Below are positions 19,355 to 29,219 of a stretch of 64,000 bases of DNA, one piece after another. The translations under genes and the position numbers were made by a program. Positions within the stretch are counted from its first letter, which is position 1; each line of letters opens with the position of its first letter. Below the pieces are notes generated by a model, which searched no databases, was not told the origin of the DNA, and saw only the letters and a program-made list of their open reading frames with translations. The stretch is from Burkholderia lata (GTDB lineage Bacteria > Pseudomonadota > Gammaproteobacteria > Burkholderiales > Burkholderiaceae): positions 2,666,001 through 2,730,000 of the forward strand of contig NC_007510.1 of the NCBI RefSeq assembly GCF_000012945.1, written 5' to 3'.

Positions 19355-20899
19355 TTACGAGCGCTGCGGATTGACCTTGTCGTCCTTCGAATGCAGCTTG
19401 TTCAGTGCGGAGATGTAGGCCTTCGCGGATGCGGCGACGATGTCCGGATCGGTGCCGACGCCATTGACGATCCGCCCGCTCTTCGACAACCGGACCGTCA
19501 CTTCGCCCTGTGCCTGCGTGCCGGTCGTGATCGCGTTCACCGAGTACAGCAGCAACTCGGAACCGCTGCCGACTTCGCTCTCGATCGCGTTGAACGTCGC
19601 ATCGACCGGACCGTTGCCGCGTGCCTCGCCGGTCACTTCCTTGCCTTCGACCCCGAACACGACCTTCGCATGCGGCTGCTCGCCCGTTTCCGAGTGCTGC
19701 GACAGCGACACGAACTTGAAGTGCTCCTGCTCGTGCGCAAGTGCCGATTCCTCGGACACGATCGCGATGATGTCTTCGTCGAAGATCTCGGCCTTGCGGT
19801 CGGCCAGATCCTTGAAGCGCATGAACGCGGCGTTCAGTTCGCTCTCGCTGTCGAGCGACACGCCGAGCTCCTGCAGGCGCTGCTTGAATGCGTTACGGCC
19901 CGACAGCTTGCCGAGCACGATCTTGTTCGCGGTCCAGCCCACGTCTTCCGCGCGCATGATCTCGTAGGTGTCGCGCGCCTTCAGCACGCCGTCCTGGTGG
20001 ATGCCCGACGCATGCGCGAATGCGTTCGCACCGACCACCGCCTTGTTCGGCTGCACGACGAAACCGGTGATCTGCGACACGAGCTTCGACGTCGGCACGA
20101 TCTGCGACGTGTCGATGCCGACGTCGAGACCGAAGTAGTCCTTGCGCGTCTTCACGGCCATCACGATTTCTTCGAGCGACGTGTTGCCCGCGCGCTCGCC
20201 GAGACCGTTGATCGTGCACTCGATCTGACGCGCGCCGCCGATCTTCACGCCGGCGAGCGAGTTTGCGACCGCCATCCCGAGGTCGTTATGGCAATGCACC
20301 GAGAAGATCGCCTTGTCCGAATTCGGAATGCGTTCGCGCAGCGTCTTCACCAAGTTGCCGTACAGCTCCGGCACGCCATAGCCGACCGTGTCGGCGATGT
20401 TGATCGTCGTCGCCCCCTCGGCAATCACGGCTTCCAGCACGCGGCACAGGAAATCCATGTCGGAGCGGCTGCCGTCTTCCGGCGAGAACTCGACGTTGTC
20501 GGTGAACTTGCGCGCGAAACGCACCGCGAGGCGCGCCTGCTCGAACACCTGGTCGGGCGTCATCCGCAGCTTCTTCTCCATGTGCAGCGGCGACGTCGCG
20601 ATGAACGTGTGGATCCGGAAGCTCTCGGCCGGCTTCAGCGCGTCGGCTGCGCGCTGGATGTCCTTGTCGTTGGCGCGCGCCAGCGAGCAGATCGTGCTGT
20701 CCTTGATGAGACCGGCGATCGTGTGGATCGCGTCGAAATCGCCGTTCGAGCTGGCCGCGAAGCCGGCCTCGATCACATCGACCTTCATCCGCTCGAGGTG
20801 CTTCGCGATGCGGATTTTCTCTTCCTTCGTCATCGACGCACCGGGCGATTGTTCGCCGTCACGCAACGTCGTATCGAAAATGATCAGCTTGTCTGTCAT
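19355..20899 (-). CDS. leuA: 2-isopropylmalate synthase
   Basis: 514 residues. It condenses acetyl-CoA with 2-ketoisovalerate, the first committed step of leucine synthesis. It has the [15 protein letters not shown] segment (about residues 9-23), the metal-binding HCHND motif (about 199-203), and a C-terminal leucine-binding regulatory domain from about residue 390 giving feedback inhibition. GGAG sits nine bases before the ATG. It is preceded by a short Leu-rich ORF and promoter, listed separately, that look like an attenuation leader. Confidence 0.97.
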   Translation of the reverse strand: MTDKLIIFDTTLRDGEQSPGASMTKEEKIRIAKHLERMKVDVIEAGFAASSNGDFDAIHTIAGLIKDSTICSLARANDKDIQRAADALKPAESFRIHTFIATSPLHMEKKLRMTPDQVFEQARLAVRFARKFTDNVEFSPEDGSRSDMDFLCRVLEAVIAEGATTINIADTVGYGVPELYGNLVKTLRERIPNSDKAIFSVHCHNDLGMAVANSLAGVKIGGARQIECTINGLGERAGNTSLEEIVMAVKTRKDYFGLDVGIDTSQIVPTSKLVSQITGFVVQPNKAVVGANAFAHASGIHQDGVLKARDTYEIMRAEDVGWTANKIVLGKLSGRNAFKQRLQELGVSLDSESELNAAFMRFKDLADRKAEIFDEDIIAIVSEESALAHEQEHFKFVSLSQHSETGEQPHAKVVFGVEGKEVTGEARGNGPVDATFNAIESEVGSGSELLLYSVNAITTGTQAQGEVTVRLSKSGRIVNGVGTDPDIVAASAKAYISALNKLHSKDDKVNPQRS

Positions 20900-21002
20900 G
20901 GGGGGCTCCAGGGCTCTTTATACGGAAGTCAAACGTAACGAGATCGCGCCACCGCTGGCGACGCTCAACAACAGACGAGGCTTGACGGGGGGGCGAGAAC
21001 GG

Positions 21003-21083
21003 TCAGCGCGGCAGGCGCGCCAAAGCTAGCGCGCGTAGCGGCGCACCGGCTAGAAGGAGGGAGAGGCGGGAAAATGCAGTCAT
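21003..21083 (-). CDS. leuL: Putative leucine leader peptide for leuA, 26 aa
   Basis: ATG at 21083, TGA at 21003-21005; the peptide has 26 residues, of which 8 are Leu, including a run of three (Leu9-11). Leu codons used are CTC, CTC, CTT, CTA, CTA, CTA, TTG and CTG. CTA is very rare in this high-GC genome, so three of them in 26 codons is striking. The ATG lies only seven bases after a good -10 box, so the transcript would be leaderless or nearly so. A GCGCGC/GCGCGC stem overlaps the last Leu codons, and further pairing with GCGGTGGCGCG downstream (about 20950-20960) is possible, as expected for attenuation of leuA. This is inferred from sequence only. Confidence 0.72.
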   Translation of the reverse strand: MTAFSRLSLLLAGAPLRALALARLPR

Positions 21084-21090
21084 GCCGACG

Positions 21091-21119
21091 ACTATAGCGG
21101 CATTCCGTTGGGTGCGCAA
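21091..21119 (-). promoter_or_regulatory. leuL-leuA promoter
   Basis: On the minus strand a -10 TATAGT (21091-21096) is preceded by a 17-base spacer and a partial -35 TTGCGC (21114-21119). Initiation six or seven bases downstream would fall on or next to the leuL ATG. Confidence 0.65.
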
Positions 21120-21165
21120 TCGGACGGCACCCGGGGCCTCCGGCGGCCCGGTTCGAAAAAGGGGC

Positions 21166-21198
21166 AAATAAAAACGGCGGCCCGGAGGCCGCCGTTTT
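21166..21198 (-). terminator. pssA intrinsic terminator
   Basis: A 12-bp perfect stem (AAAACGGCGGCC / GGCCGCCGTTTT) with a 4-base loop lies 18 bases after the pssA stop, and a TTTTTATTT tail follows on the minus strand. It separates pssA from the leuA promoter. Confidence 0.9.
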
Positions 21199-21215
21199 CG
21201 GGCAAAAAATGCGCG

Positions 21216-22088
21216 TCAGTGATCGCGCTGCGACGAGCGCGCCGGATTCGCGCGCCCGCGAATGGCCATGTAGGCCCAGAACACGTAGCCGGACAGCCCG
21301 TACAGCACGAACAGGCAGAACAGCATCAGCGGCGGATCGGACGACACGAGCACGAACGCGACGACGACCAGCAGGATCGCCGCGAACGGCACACGGTGCC
21401 GCACGTCGAGCGCCTTGCCGCTGTAGAACGGCGCGTTCGACACCATCGTCACGCCCGCGTAGATCGTCAGCACGAACGCGACCCACGGCAGCCAGCCGAG
21501 CTTCATCGGCACGCGGTTGTCGGTGGCGAGCCACACGAAGCCGGCAATCAGCGCCGCGGCCGCCGGGCTCGGCAGCCCCTGGAAGAAACGCTTGTCGACG
21601 CTGCCGATGTTCGTGTTGAAACGCGCGAGCCGCAGCGCGGCGCCCGAGCAATAGACGAACGCGGCGAGCCAGCCCCAGCGGCCGAGATCCTTCAGCACCC
21701 ACTCGTACATCACGAGCGCGGGCGCGACGCCGAACGACACCATGTCCGACAGGCTGTCGAACTGCTCGCCGAACGCGCTCTGCGTATGCGTCATGCGGGC
21801 AACGCGCCCGTCCATCCCGTCGAGCACCATCGCGACGAAAATCGCGATCGCGGCGATCTCGAAGCGCACGTTCATCGCCTGCACGACCGCGAAGAAGCCG
21901 CAGAACAGCGCGGCGGTCGTGAATGCGTTCGGCAGCAGGTAGATGCCGCGCGTCTTCAGGAACCGCTGGCGCGCGGCGCGGCGGCTCTCGATGGGCACCG
22001 AATCCGGTGCCATCACCTTGTTGCGGCGGAACGGGCGTGGCGTCTGGCCGGCGCCGTTGCGCGGCCGACGCGGTTTGAATGCGGCCAT
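21216..22088 (-). CDS. pssA: CDP-diacylglycerol-serine O-phosphatidyltransferase
   Basis: 290 residues, an integral membrane enzyme (about 7-8 hydrophobic segments) making phosphatidylserine from CDP-diacylglycerol and serine. The CDP-alcohol phosphotransferase signature is intact: DG-x2-AR-x8-G-x3-D-x3-D, seen from DGRVARM to FDSLSD (about residues 93-116). A basic N-terminal stretch of about 40 residues precedes the first membrane segment. It lies 15 bases from psd, the next enzyme in phosphatidylethanolamine synthesis. Confidence 0.95.
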   Translation of the reverse strand: MAAFKPRRPRNGAGQTPRPFRRNKVMAPDSVPIESRRAARQRFLKTRGIYLLPNAFTTAALFCGFFAVVQAMNVRFEIAAIAIFVAMVLDGMDGRVARMTHTQSAFGEQFDSLSDMVSFGVAPALVMYEWVLKDLGRWGWLAAFVYCSGAALRLARFNTNIGSVDKRFFQGLPSPAAAALIAGFVWLATDNRVPMKLGWLPWVAFVLTIYAGVTMVSNAPFYSGKALDVRHRVPFAAILLVVVAFVLVSSDPPLMLFCLFVLYGLSGYVFWAYMAIRGRANPARSSQRDH

Positions 22089-22103
22089 CGTGCGCCCCGC
22101 CGC

Positions 22104-22748
22104 TTACTGTTCGAGCTCGGCGAGGATCGTCGACGACGCGTAGACCTTCTCGCCGATCGACACCTTCGCGCGGCTGCCGAGCGGCAGGTACACGTCGACG
22201 CGCGAACCGAAGCGGATGAAACCGTAGCGCTGGCCGCGCGACAGCGGTTCGCCGGCGCGCACGTAGCAGAGGATCCGGCGTGCGACGAGGCCGGCGATCT
22301 GCACGGCGGTCACGGTCTTGCCGCTCGCCGTCTGGATCACGACCGCGTTACGCTCGTTCTCGGTCGACGCCTTGTCGATCGCCGCGTTCAGGAACGCGCC
22401 CGGGAAGTACTCGACCTTGGAGATCGCGCCATCGACCGGCGAACGCTGCGAATGGACGTTGAAGACATTCATGAACACGCTGATCTTCAGCGCTTCGCGG
22501 TTCGCGTACGGGTCTTGCGCAGTCTCGACCGCGACGATGCGGCCGTCCGCCGGGCATAGCACCGCGTTCGGCTGCGCCGGGATCGGGCGCTGCGGATCGC
22601 GGAAGAACTGGACGACGAAGACGAGCAGCAGCCAGAACGGCCACGCGAAGCCGAAGCCCCCGACAGCATGGATCAACAGCGCGATGACGGCTGCAATCGC
22701 GATGAACGGCCAGCCTTCGCGCGCGATGATCGGATGAGGATAGTTCAT
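22104..22748 (-). CDS. psd: Phosphatidylserine decarboxylase proenzyme, short (archaeal-like) type
   Basis: 214 residues. It decarboxylates phosphatidylserine to phosphatidylethanolamine at the inner membrane and makes its pyruvoyl cofactor by self-cleavage at a Gly-Ser bond, seen in [12 protein letters not shown] (about residues 173-184). It belongs to the shorter PSD-A family found in beta-proteobacteria, not the E. coli form. One or two hydrophobic segments lie near residues 15-45. It starts 44 bases beyond the ilvC terminator and forms a pair with pssA. Confidence 0.95.
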   Translation of the reverse strand: MNYPHPIIAREGWPFIAIAAVIALLIHAVGGFGFAWPFWLLLVFVVQFFRDPQRPIPAQPNAVLCPADGRIVAVETAQDPYANREALKISVFMNVFNVHSQRSPVDGAISKVEYFPGAFLNAAIDKASTENERNAVVIQTASGKTVTAVQIAGLVARRILCYVRAGEPLSRGQRYGFIRFGSRVDVYLPLGSRAKVSIGEKVYASSTILAELEQ

Positions 22749-22792
22749 GGATTCGTTCTGTGTTCGGTGAATTGCAAAGCCCGTAGGATAGC

Positions 22793-22832
22793 AAAAGCCG
22801 CCCGGGGCACTGCTGCCTTCGGGCGGCTTTTT
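22793..22832 (-). terminator. ilvC intrinsic terminator
   Basis: A 12-bp stem (AAAAGCCGCCCG / CGGGCGGCTTTT) with a 15-base loop lies between ilvC and psd, with T-runs on both strands. It should end most ilv transcripts before psd-pssA. Confidence 0.88.
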
Positions 22833-22875
22833 GGTACCGGCCCTCTATTCGAGGGGCCGGAACAGCACGCGGTGC

Positions 22876-23910
<1,035 letters not shown>

Positions 23911-23987
23911 TCAAAAATTCAACAATTCGTTCGGATGGAGTACTGCGGGCCGGGACATGACGGCGCACCCGGCGTGCCTGTCTGGCA

Positions 23988-24479
23988 TCACACCTTCAGG
24001 ATGCGCTCGCCGCGTCCGATGCCGGAGCTGCCGGTGCGCACGGTCTCTAGGATCGCGCCCGCGTCCAGCCCCTGGATGAATGCGTCGAGCTTGTCGCTCG
24101 CGCCCGTCAATTCGATCGTGTAGGTCTTTTCGGTCACGTCGATGATGCGGCCGCGGAAAATGTCCGCCATCCGCTTCATTTCTTCGCGCTCCTTGCCCAC
24201 TGCACGTACCTTGATCAGCATCAGCTCGCGTTCGATGTGTGCACCGTCGGTCAGGTCCACCACTTTCACCACCTCGATCAGGCGGTTCAGATGCTTCGTG
24301 ATCTGTTCGATCACGTCGTCGGAGCCAATGGAAACGATGGTGAGCCGCGACAGCGATTGGTCTTCGGTCGGCGCCACCGTCAAGGTTTCGATGTTGTAGC
24401 CGCGTGCGGAAAACAGACCGACCACGCGCGACAGCGCGCCCGGTTCGTTCTCCAGCAGGACGGAAATGATGTGTCTCAT
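23988..24479 (-). CDS. ilvH: Acetolactate synthase small (regulatory) subunit
   Basis: 163 residues from the ATG at 24479 (MRHIISVLLENEPGALSRVV). An N-terminal ACT domain (about 1-78) binds valine for feedback control, and a C-terminal ALS_ss domain (about 84-158) contacts the large subunit. It is the second gene of the ilvB-ilvH-ilvC block, 112 bases after the ilvB stop. Some databases call this gene ilvN; the length and ACT sequence fit IlvH. Confidence 0.96.
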   Translation of the reverse strand: MRHIISVLLENEPGALSRVVGLFSARGYNIETLTVAPTEDQSLSRLTIVSIGSDDVIEQITKHLNRLIEVVKVVDLTDGAHIERELMLIKVRAVGKEREEMKRMADIFRGRIIDVTEKTYTIELTGASDKLDAFIQGLDAGAILETVRTGSSGIGRGERILKV

Positions 24480-24591
24480 GTTCGCTTCTTCCAGAATGTG
24501 TCCGTGTCGATTCACTCGCGCCGCGCGCTGCCGCGTGCCGCACCGCCCTTCGTGAAGGCGGCCGCATCGGGCTCAGGCGCGCGTCGCGCCG

Positions 24592-26355
24592 TTACAGATC
24601 TTCCGATCCGAGCAGCATCTCGGTGATGCCCTTGCCGGCCTGTACCATCGGCCAGACGTTTTCGGTCGGATCAGTCTGGAAGTCGAGAAACACGGTGCGA
24701 TCCTTCAGGCGCAGCGCTTCCTTCAGCGCCGGCTCCACATCCGAGGTCTTTTCGATCCGCAAGCCGACATGGCCGTACGCTTCGGCAAGCTTCACGAAAT
24801 CAGGCAGCGCATCCATGTACGAATGCGAATAGCGCTTGCTGTATTCGATCTGCTGCCACTGGCGAACCATGCCGAGATAGCGGTTGTTCAGCGAAATGAT
24901 CTTCACGGGCGTGTCGTACTGCAGGCAGGTCGACAGTTCCTGTATGCACATCTGGATCGAGCCTTCGCCCGTGATGCACAGCACGTCGTCGTCCGGGTGC
25001 GCCATCTTGACGCCCATCGCTGCCGGCAGGCCGAAGCCCATCGTGCCGAGGCCGCCGGAGTTGATCCAGCGACGCGGCTTGTTGAAACGGTAGAACTGCG
25101 CCGCCCACATCTGGTGCTGGCCGACGTCCGAGCACACGAACGCATTGCCGTCCGTCAGCTCCCACGCCTTCTCCACCACGTATTGCGGCTTGATGATCTC
25201 GCTTTCGCGGTCGTATTTCAGGCAGTCCTTCGAGCGCCAGCCCTCGATGTCCTTCCACCATTGCGCGAGCGCCTCGGTGTCGGGGCCATGCTCGGCCGTC
25301 TGCAGTTGCTCGATCAGTTCCTTCAGCACTTCCTTCACGTCGCCGACGATCGGGATATCGACCTTCACGCGCTTCGAGATCGACGACGGGTCGATGTCGA
25401 TGTGGATGATCTTGCGCGGACGCGACGCGAAGTGCGCCGGGTCGCCGATCACGCGGTCATCGAAGCGGGCACCGATCGCGATCAGCACGTCGCAGTGCTG
25501 CATCGCCATGTTCGCTTCGTAGGTGCCGTGCATGCCGAGCATGCCGAGGAATTTCTTGTCCGACGCGCGATAGCCGCCGAGGCCCATCAGCGTGTTGGTG
25601 ACCGGGTAGCCGAGCAGGTCCGCGAACTGGTTCAGTTCACGCGACGCGTCGGCGAGGATGATGCCGCCACCCGTGTAGATGTACGGACGCTTCGCGGTCA
25701 GCAGCAGCGACACGGCCTTGCGGATCTGGCCCGAATGGCCCTTCGTGACCGGGTTGTACGAACGCAGCGACACGCTCTTGACGGGCTCGTATTCGCACGG
25801 CGTCTTCGAGATGTCCTTCGGGATGTCGATCAGCACCGGGCCCGGACGGCCGGTGCGGGCGATATAAAACGCCTTCTTGACGGTTTCCGCGAGGTCGCGC
25901 ACGTCCTTCACGAGGAAGTTGTGCTTCACGCACGGACGCGTGATGCCGACGGTGTCGCACTCCTGGAATGCATCCTGGCCGATCGCGGCCGTGGGCACCT
26001 GGCCGCTGATCACGACCATCGGGATCGAATCCATGTACGCCGTGGCGATGCCGGTCACCGCATTGGTGACACCGGGGCCCGACGTCACGAGACAGACGCC
26101 GACATTGCCGGTGGAACGCGCATACGCATCGGCTGCGTGCACGGCCGCCTGTTCATGGCGCACCAGCACGTGCTGAATCTTGTCCTGCTTGTAAAGCTCG
26201 TCGTAGATGTAGAGTACCGAGCCGCCGGGGTAGCCCCAGATGAATTCGACGTTTTCATCGGCCAGTGCCTTCATGAGCACGGTACCGCCGATGGAGTCGC
26301 TATCGGGAGGGGAAAGGGGTTCCGACGTGGAGAATTCCGCGCTGGGCATGTTCAT
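24592..26355 (-). CDS. ilvB: Acetolactate synthase large (catalytic) subunit
   Basis: 587 residues from the ATG at 26355 (MNMPSAEFSTSEPLSPPDSD), with AAAGG upstream. A poorly conserved leader of about 25 residues precedes the thiamine-pyrophosphate enzyme fold. It has the catalytic Glu in VRHEQAAVHAADAYARSTG (about residues 68-86) and the TPP motif GEGSIQMCIQELSTCLQYDTPVKIISLNN (residues split across about 465-495). It condenses two pyruvates, or pyruvate plus 2-ketobutyrate. It is the first gene of the ilv operon. The annotation ilvI is an equivalent alternative. Confidence 0.96.
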   Translation of the reverse strand: MNMPSAEFSTSEPLSPPDSDSIGGTVLMKALADENVEFIWGYPGGSVLYIYDELYKQDKIQHVLVRHEQAAVHAADAYARSTGNVGVCLVTSGPGVTNAVTGIATAYMDSIPMVVISGQVPTAAIGQDAFQECDTVGITRPCVKHNFLVKDVRDLAETVKKAFYIARTGRPGPVLIDIPKDISKTPCEYEPVKSVSLRSYNPVTKGHSGQIRKAVSLLLTAKRPYIYTGGGIILADASRELNQFADLLGYPVTNTLMGLGGYRASDKKFLGMLGMHGTYEANMAMQHCDVLIAIGARFDDRVIGDPAHFASRPRKIIHIDIDPSSISKRVKVDIPIVGDVKEVLKELIEQLQTAEHGPDTEALAQWWKDIEGWRSKDCLKYDRESEIIKPQYVVEKAWELTDGNAFVCSDVGQHQMWAAQFYRFNKPRRWINSGGLGTMGFGLPAAMGVKMAHPDDDVLCITGEGSIQMCIQELSTCLQYDTPVKIISLNNRYLGMVRQWQQIEYSKRYSHSYMDALPDFVKLAEAYGHVGLRIEKTSDVEPALKEALRLKDRTVFLDFQTDPTENVWPMVQAGKGITEMLLGSEDL

Positions 26356-26501
26356 TTTGACCTTTCGAATTTTCGGCAAAAAATTGATCGGGTGCTCTCT
26401 GCCGGGCTTGTGGCTCGGGTTCAAGCGGCGCGTCCAGTTTGAAGGGCTGGCTTCTTGGGCCAACCTCAAATGAGACCATCACTTCATGTTGCGAATCATT
26501 G

Positions 26502-26530
26502 ACGATAGCGGGTCGTGATTGGGTCGTCAA
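26502..26530 (-). promoter_or_regulatory. Probable sigma-70 promoter of ilvB-ilvH-ilvC
   Basis: On the minus strand TTGACG (26525-26530), a 17-base spacer and TATCGT (26502-26507) make a good sigma-70 promoter. The predicted 5' leader is about 140 bases. It contains a start-stop ORF ATG-AAG-TGA (26479-26487) overlapping an ATG of a second ORF (26479 to 26300) that runs into ilvB in another frame. No BCAA-rich leader peptide was found. Confidence 0.6.
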
Positions 26531-26710
26531 GCAAAATATCCCGCAGCGCATCATGGGCGCCGTCCGGCACCCCGCCGCCGCGGCTCGCGCGCAACGTACG
26601 GCGCCCAACCCGGTGCCAAGCGGCGCGAAAATTTGATAGCATCCGCGGGTTTTACGAAATTTTTCGACCTTTTACACCACGCAGCGGCCCGCAGCGCATA
26701 CCTTCACGGA

Positions 26711-27274
26711 ATGGCATCAGACAAGGAACTCGCCGACTTTCTGGCGGGCGTCGAAAGGCGCGCGTTCAAGCAGGCTGCGTACGCCGTGCGTGACGACGAT
26801 GCGTCGCTCGACATCGTGCAGGACGCGATGATCAAGCTTGCGGAGAAGTACGGCGACCGGCCGGCGGCAGAACTGCCGCTGCTTTTTCAGCGGATCCTGC
26901 AGAACGCGATCCACGACTGGTTCCGCCGGCAGAAGGTCCGCAATACGTGGGTCACGCTCTTCTCGTCGCTGAACAACAGCGACGACGACGACTTCGACCC
27001 CCTCGAAACACTCGAATCCGCGGACGACAACGCGGGCGTCGAGAGCAGCGAGCACCGCCTCGAACGAGAGCAGGTTCTGGCCCTGATCGACGAAGAAATC
27101 CAGAAGCTTCCGGCGCGTCAACGGGAAGCGTTCCTGATGCGTTATTGGGAAGATATGGATGTCGCCGAGACGGCCGCCGCAATGGGGTGCTCCGAGGGCA
27201 GCGTGAAGACGCACTGCTCACGGGCCACCCACACGCTGGCGCACGCGCTCAAGGCCAAAGGAATCACGCTATGA
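26711..27274 (+). CDS. ECF-family RNA polymerase sigma factor
   Basis: 187 residues from the ATG at 26711 (MASDKELADFLAGVERRAFK). Region 2 spans about residues 10-85, with DIVQDAMIKLAEKYGD and the FRRQKVRN promoter-melting stretch. Region 4 (about 130-182) has LPARQREAFLMRYWEDMDVA and the HTH CSEGSVKTHCSRATHTL. The linker is Asp/Glu-rich (about residues 95-120). It transcribes away from ilvB and overlaps the next gene as ATGA. The following three membrane or exported proteins suggest an envelope role, and the DUF3619 partner is a candidate anti-sigma factor by position. Confidence 0.88.
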   Translation: MASDKELADFLAGVERRAFKQAAYAVRDDDASLDIVQDAMIKLAEKYGDRPAAELPLLFQRILQNAIHDWFRRQKVRNTWVTLFSSLNNSDDDDFDPLETLESADDNAGVESSEHRLEREQVLALIDEEIQKLPARQREAFLMRYWEDMDVAETAAAMGCSEGSVKTHCSRATHTLAHALKAKGITL

Positions 27275-27696
27275 GCTCCTCTCCCGCAAATCGAGAACAC
27301 GAATTCGCGCTGAAGGTGCGCCGCGCGCTGGACGAGCGCGCGGCCGACCTGCCTGCCGCGACCACCGACCGTCTGGCCGTCGCCCGCCGGGCTGCGCTCG
27401 CGCGCAAGAAGCCCGAAGCCGCGACCGTGCCGGTGTTCGTGCCGGCCTTCGCCGGCGCGGCCGGTGCGTACGGCACGGCACCCGCGAGCCGCCCGCAGGC
27501 GTCGTTCGCGCGCCGCCTGCTGCGCGCGTGGCCGCTGGCGCTGCTGCTCGCGGGGCTCGTCGGCATCGCCTACTGGGAAGACATGCAGCGCACCGCCGAA
27601 CTCGCCGACATCGACGCGGCGATGCTCAGCGACGACCTGCCGCTCAACGCGTATCTCGATCACGGGTTCAACGCGTATCTGTCGCGCGCTCACTAA
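27271..27696 (+). CDS. DUF3619 family membrane protein, possible anti-sigma factor
   Basis: 141 residues from the ATG at 27271 that overlaps the sigma factor stop (ATGA). A cytoplasmic N-terminal half contains an EHEFALKVRRALDERAADLP helix (about residues 9-28). One membrane segment (about residues 91-108, LLRAWPLALLLAGLVGIAYW) precedes a short periplasmic tail with the family-conserved DLPLNAYLDHGF motif (about 125-136). Anti-sigma function is inferred from one-TM topology and coupling to the sigma gene. Confidence 0.72.
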   Translation: MSSSPANREHEFALKVRRALDERAADLPAATTDRLAVARRAALARKKPEAATVPVFVPAFAGAAGAYGTAPASRPQASFARRLLRAWPLALLLAGLVGIAYWEDMQRTAELADIDAAMLSDDLPLNAYLDHGFNAYLSRAH

Positions 27697-27722
27697 CAGA
27701 CAATAACGAGGGGATCGCACGG

Positions 27723-28481
27723 GTGAGTCAGAAGCGCGGCCTGGCCGTATTTTTCGGATGCGTAATCGCGATCGCCGTTTCCTACGTCGCCACTTACCCA
27801 CGATTCCGCCCGGCCCCCGCGACGACCACCGCCGCGGCCAGCAGCCCTGCCGCGCCCGCATCGGCCGCGACCGGGCTGACCACCGAACTCCCCCCGCTCC
27901 CCCTGCCGCTGCCGGCCGCTACCGGCCCGCTGTCGTGGGCACGCCTCACGCCGGCGCAGCACGCGGCACTCGCGCCGTTCGCCGACCAGTGGGACGGCTT
28001 CAGCGATGCCCGCAAGCGCAAATGGCTGAAGATCGCGTCGCGTTTCGCGAAGTTGACGCCCGATGATCAGAAGCGCCTGCAAGACCGGATGACCGAATGG
28101 GCAAAGATGACGCCCGAGCAGCGCCGCGTCGCGCGCGAGAATTACCAGAGTGCGAAGGAGCTTTCCGCGCAGGCTCGCGAGCGTGCATGGAAGGCGTACC
28201 AGCAACTCCCCGAAGAGCAGAAGGAACGTCTCGCGGCCGCCGAGCGCCGCCGCCGGCCGAGCGTCGTCAGTGCGCCGCCGACCGTCGCCGACCGTGACGT
28301 CCGTCGCCTCGTCAATTCGCACGAACACCCGGCAAGCGGCCCGGCCACCGCACCGGCGCCCGTCTCGGCCGCCGTCGCGCCGCCGGTGCCCGCCTCGTCG
28401 ACGGCCGGCACCGCATCCGCGCCGGCCGCCGTGGCGCCCGTGTCGCCCGCCGACGCACCCTCGCTGTTCAAGGGTTCCTGA
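27723..28481 (+). CDS. DUF3106 family protein, membrane-anchored and periplasmic
   Basis: 252 residues from a GTG at 27723 (VSQKRGLAVFFGCVIAIAVS). There is one N-terminal membrane segment (about 6-22), then an Ala/Pro linker. The DUF3106 core is about residues 70-180, with repeated helical units containing W, L and 'L...Q...W..M..eqR...r' patterns (WARLTPAQHAALAPFADQW, WLKIASRFAKLTPDDQKRL, WAKMTPEQRRVARENYQ). The tail is low-complexity Ala/Pro/Val. It is third in the sigma factor operon. The function is not known. Confidence 0.75.
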   Translation: MSQKRGLAVFFGCVIAIAVSYVATYPRFRPAPATTTAAASSPAAPASAATGLTTELPPLPLPLPAATGPLSWARLTPAQHAALAPFADQWDGFSDARKRKWLKIASRFAKLTPDDQKRLQDRMTEWAKMTPEQRRVARENYQSAKELSAQARERAWKAYQQLPEEQKERLAAAERRRRPSVVSAPPTVADRDVRRLVNSHEHPASGPATAPAPVSAAVAPPVPASSTAGTASAPAAVAPVSPADAPSLFKGS

Positions 28482-28487
28482 GCGCCC

Positions 28488-28994
28488 GTGGCGAACGCCC
28501 GCGCACCCGAAATTCCGGCCGCCGCGCCATCCGTGCGGCGGCGTCTCGCTGCCCTGCTCTACGAAGGCGTGCTGCTGTTCGGCGTGGTGTTCTTCGCCGG
28601 GCTCGCGTTCAGCCTTGCGACGCAGCAACGCAACGGCCTAGTCCATCACAACCTGCTCGCCGCCTGGATCGCACTCGTGGTCGGCGCGTACTTCGTCTGG
28701 TTCTGGACCCACGGCGGCCAGACACTGCCGATGAAGACCTGGCGGCTGCGGCTCGAATCGTCGAGCGGCCGGCCGCTGAGCGCGGGCCACGCGCTCGTCC
28801 GCTATGCGCTCGGCTGGCTGTGGTTCCTGCCGCCGCTCGCGCTGCATCCGCTCCTCGGCCTGTCGGTACCCGTCACGCTCGCGCTCACCGCCGCATGGAT
28901 CGTCGTGTGGGCCGGCGCCGCGCGGCTGCATGCCGGCCGCCAGTTTCCGCACGACCGGATCGCACGTACGCGCGTCGTCGCGATACCACGCTGA
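28488..28994 (+). CDS. RDD-family membrane protein
   Basis: 168 residues from a GTG at 28488, six bases after the DUF3106 gene. The RDD fold has three or four membrane segments, with the Arg at VRRRLAALLYEGVLLFGVVF (about 16-35) and the conserved GGQTLPMKTWRLRLES block (about 76-91). RDD proteins are poorly characterised; some act as Na+/H+ antiporters or stress-related membrane proteins. It is the last gene of the ECF sigma operon and has no obvious terminator directly behind it. Confidence 0.78.
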   Translation: MANARAPEIPAAAPSVRRRLAALLYEGVLLFGVVFFAGLAFSLATQQRNGLVHHNLLAAWIALVVGAYFVWFWTHGGQTLPMKTWRLRLESSSGRPLSAGHALVRYALGWLWFLPPLALHPLLGLSVPVTLALTAAWIVVWAGAARLHAGRQFPHDRIARTRVVAIPR

Positions 28995-29155
28995 CGCACC
29001 GCATTCGCCTGACGAAAACGCCTCGCCGACGCGACTCCCGCCCGGCCTGACAGCCTTACCGGACAACGCTCGGCCGTTCCGTACGGCAGGTTGCACAACG
29101 CTCCGTCATTCACTGCTAAACACCCTGCAGCGGCCGTAATAAGAACGTCTCGTGA

Positions 29156-29173
29156 CTGTCACGGCACAGTCAC
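29156..29173 (+). promoter_or_regulatory. PHO-box-like PhoB site upstream of plcP
   Basis: CTGTCAC-GGCA-CAGTCAC: two 7-base repeats with an exact 11-base period, close to the PhoB consensus CTGTCAT-N4-CTGTCAY (one mismatch in the second repeat). It sits 47 bases before the plcP start. A weak -10 such as CGGAAT (10 bases after the box) would fit an activator-dependent promoter. Confidence 0.65.
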
Positions 29174-29219
29174 GCCCGCATGGCGGAATGCCGGTAATGT
29201 CAACCGGCGCGAGTCATGC

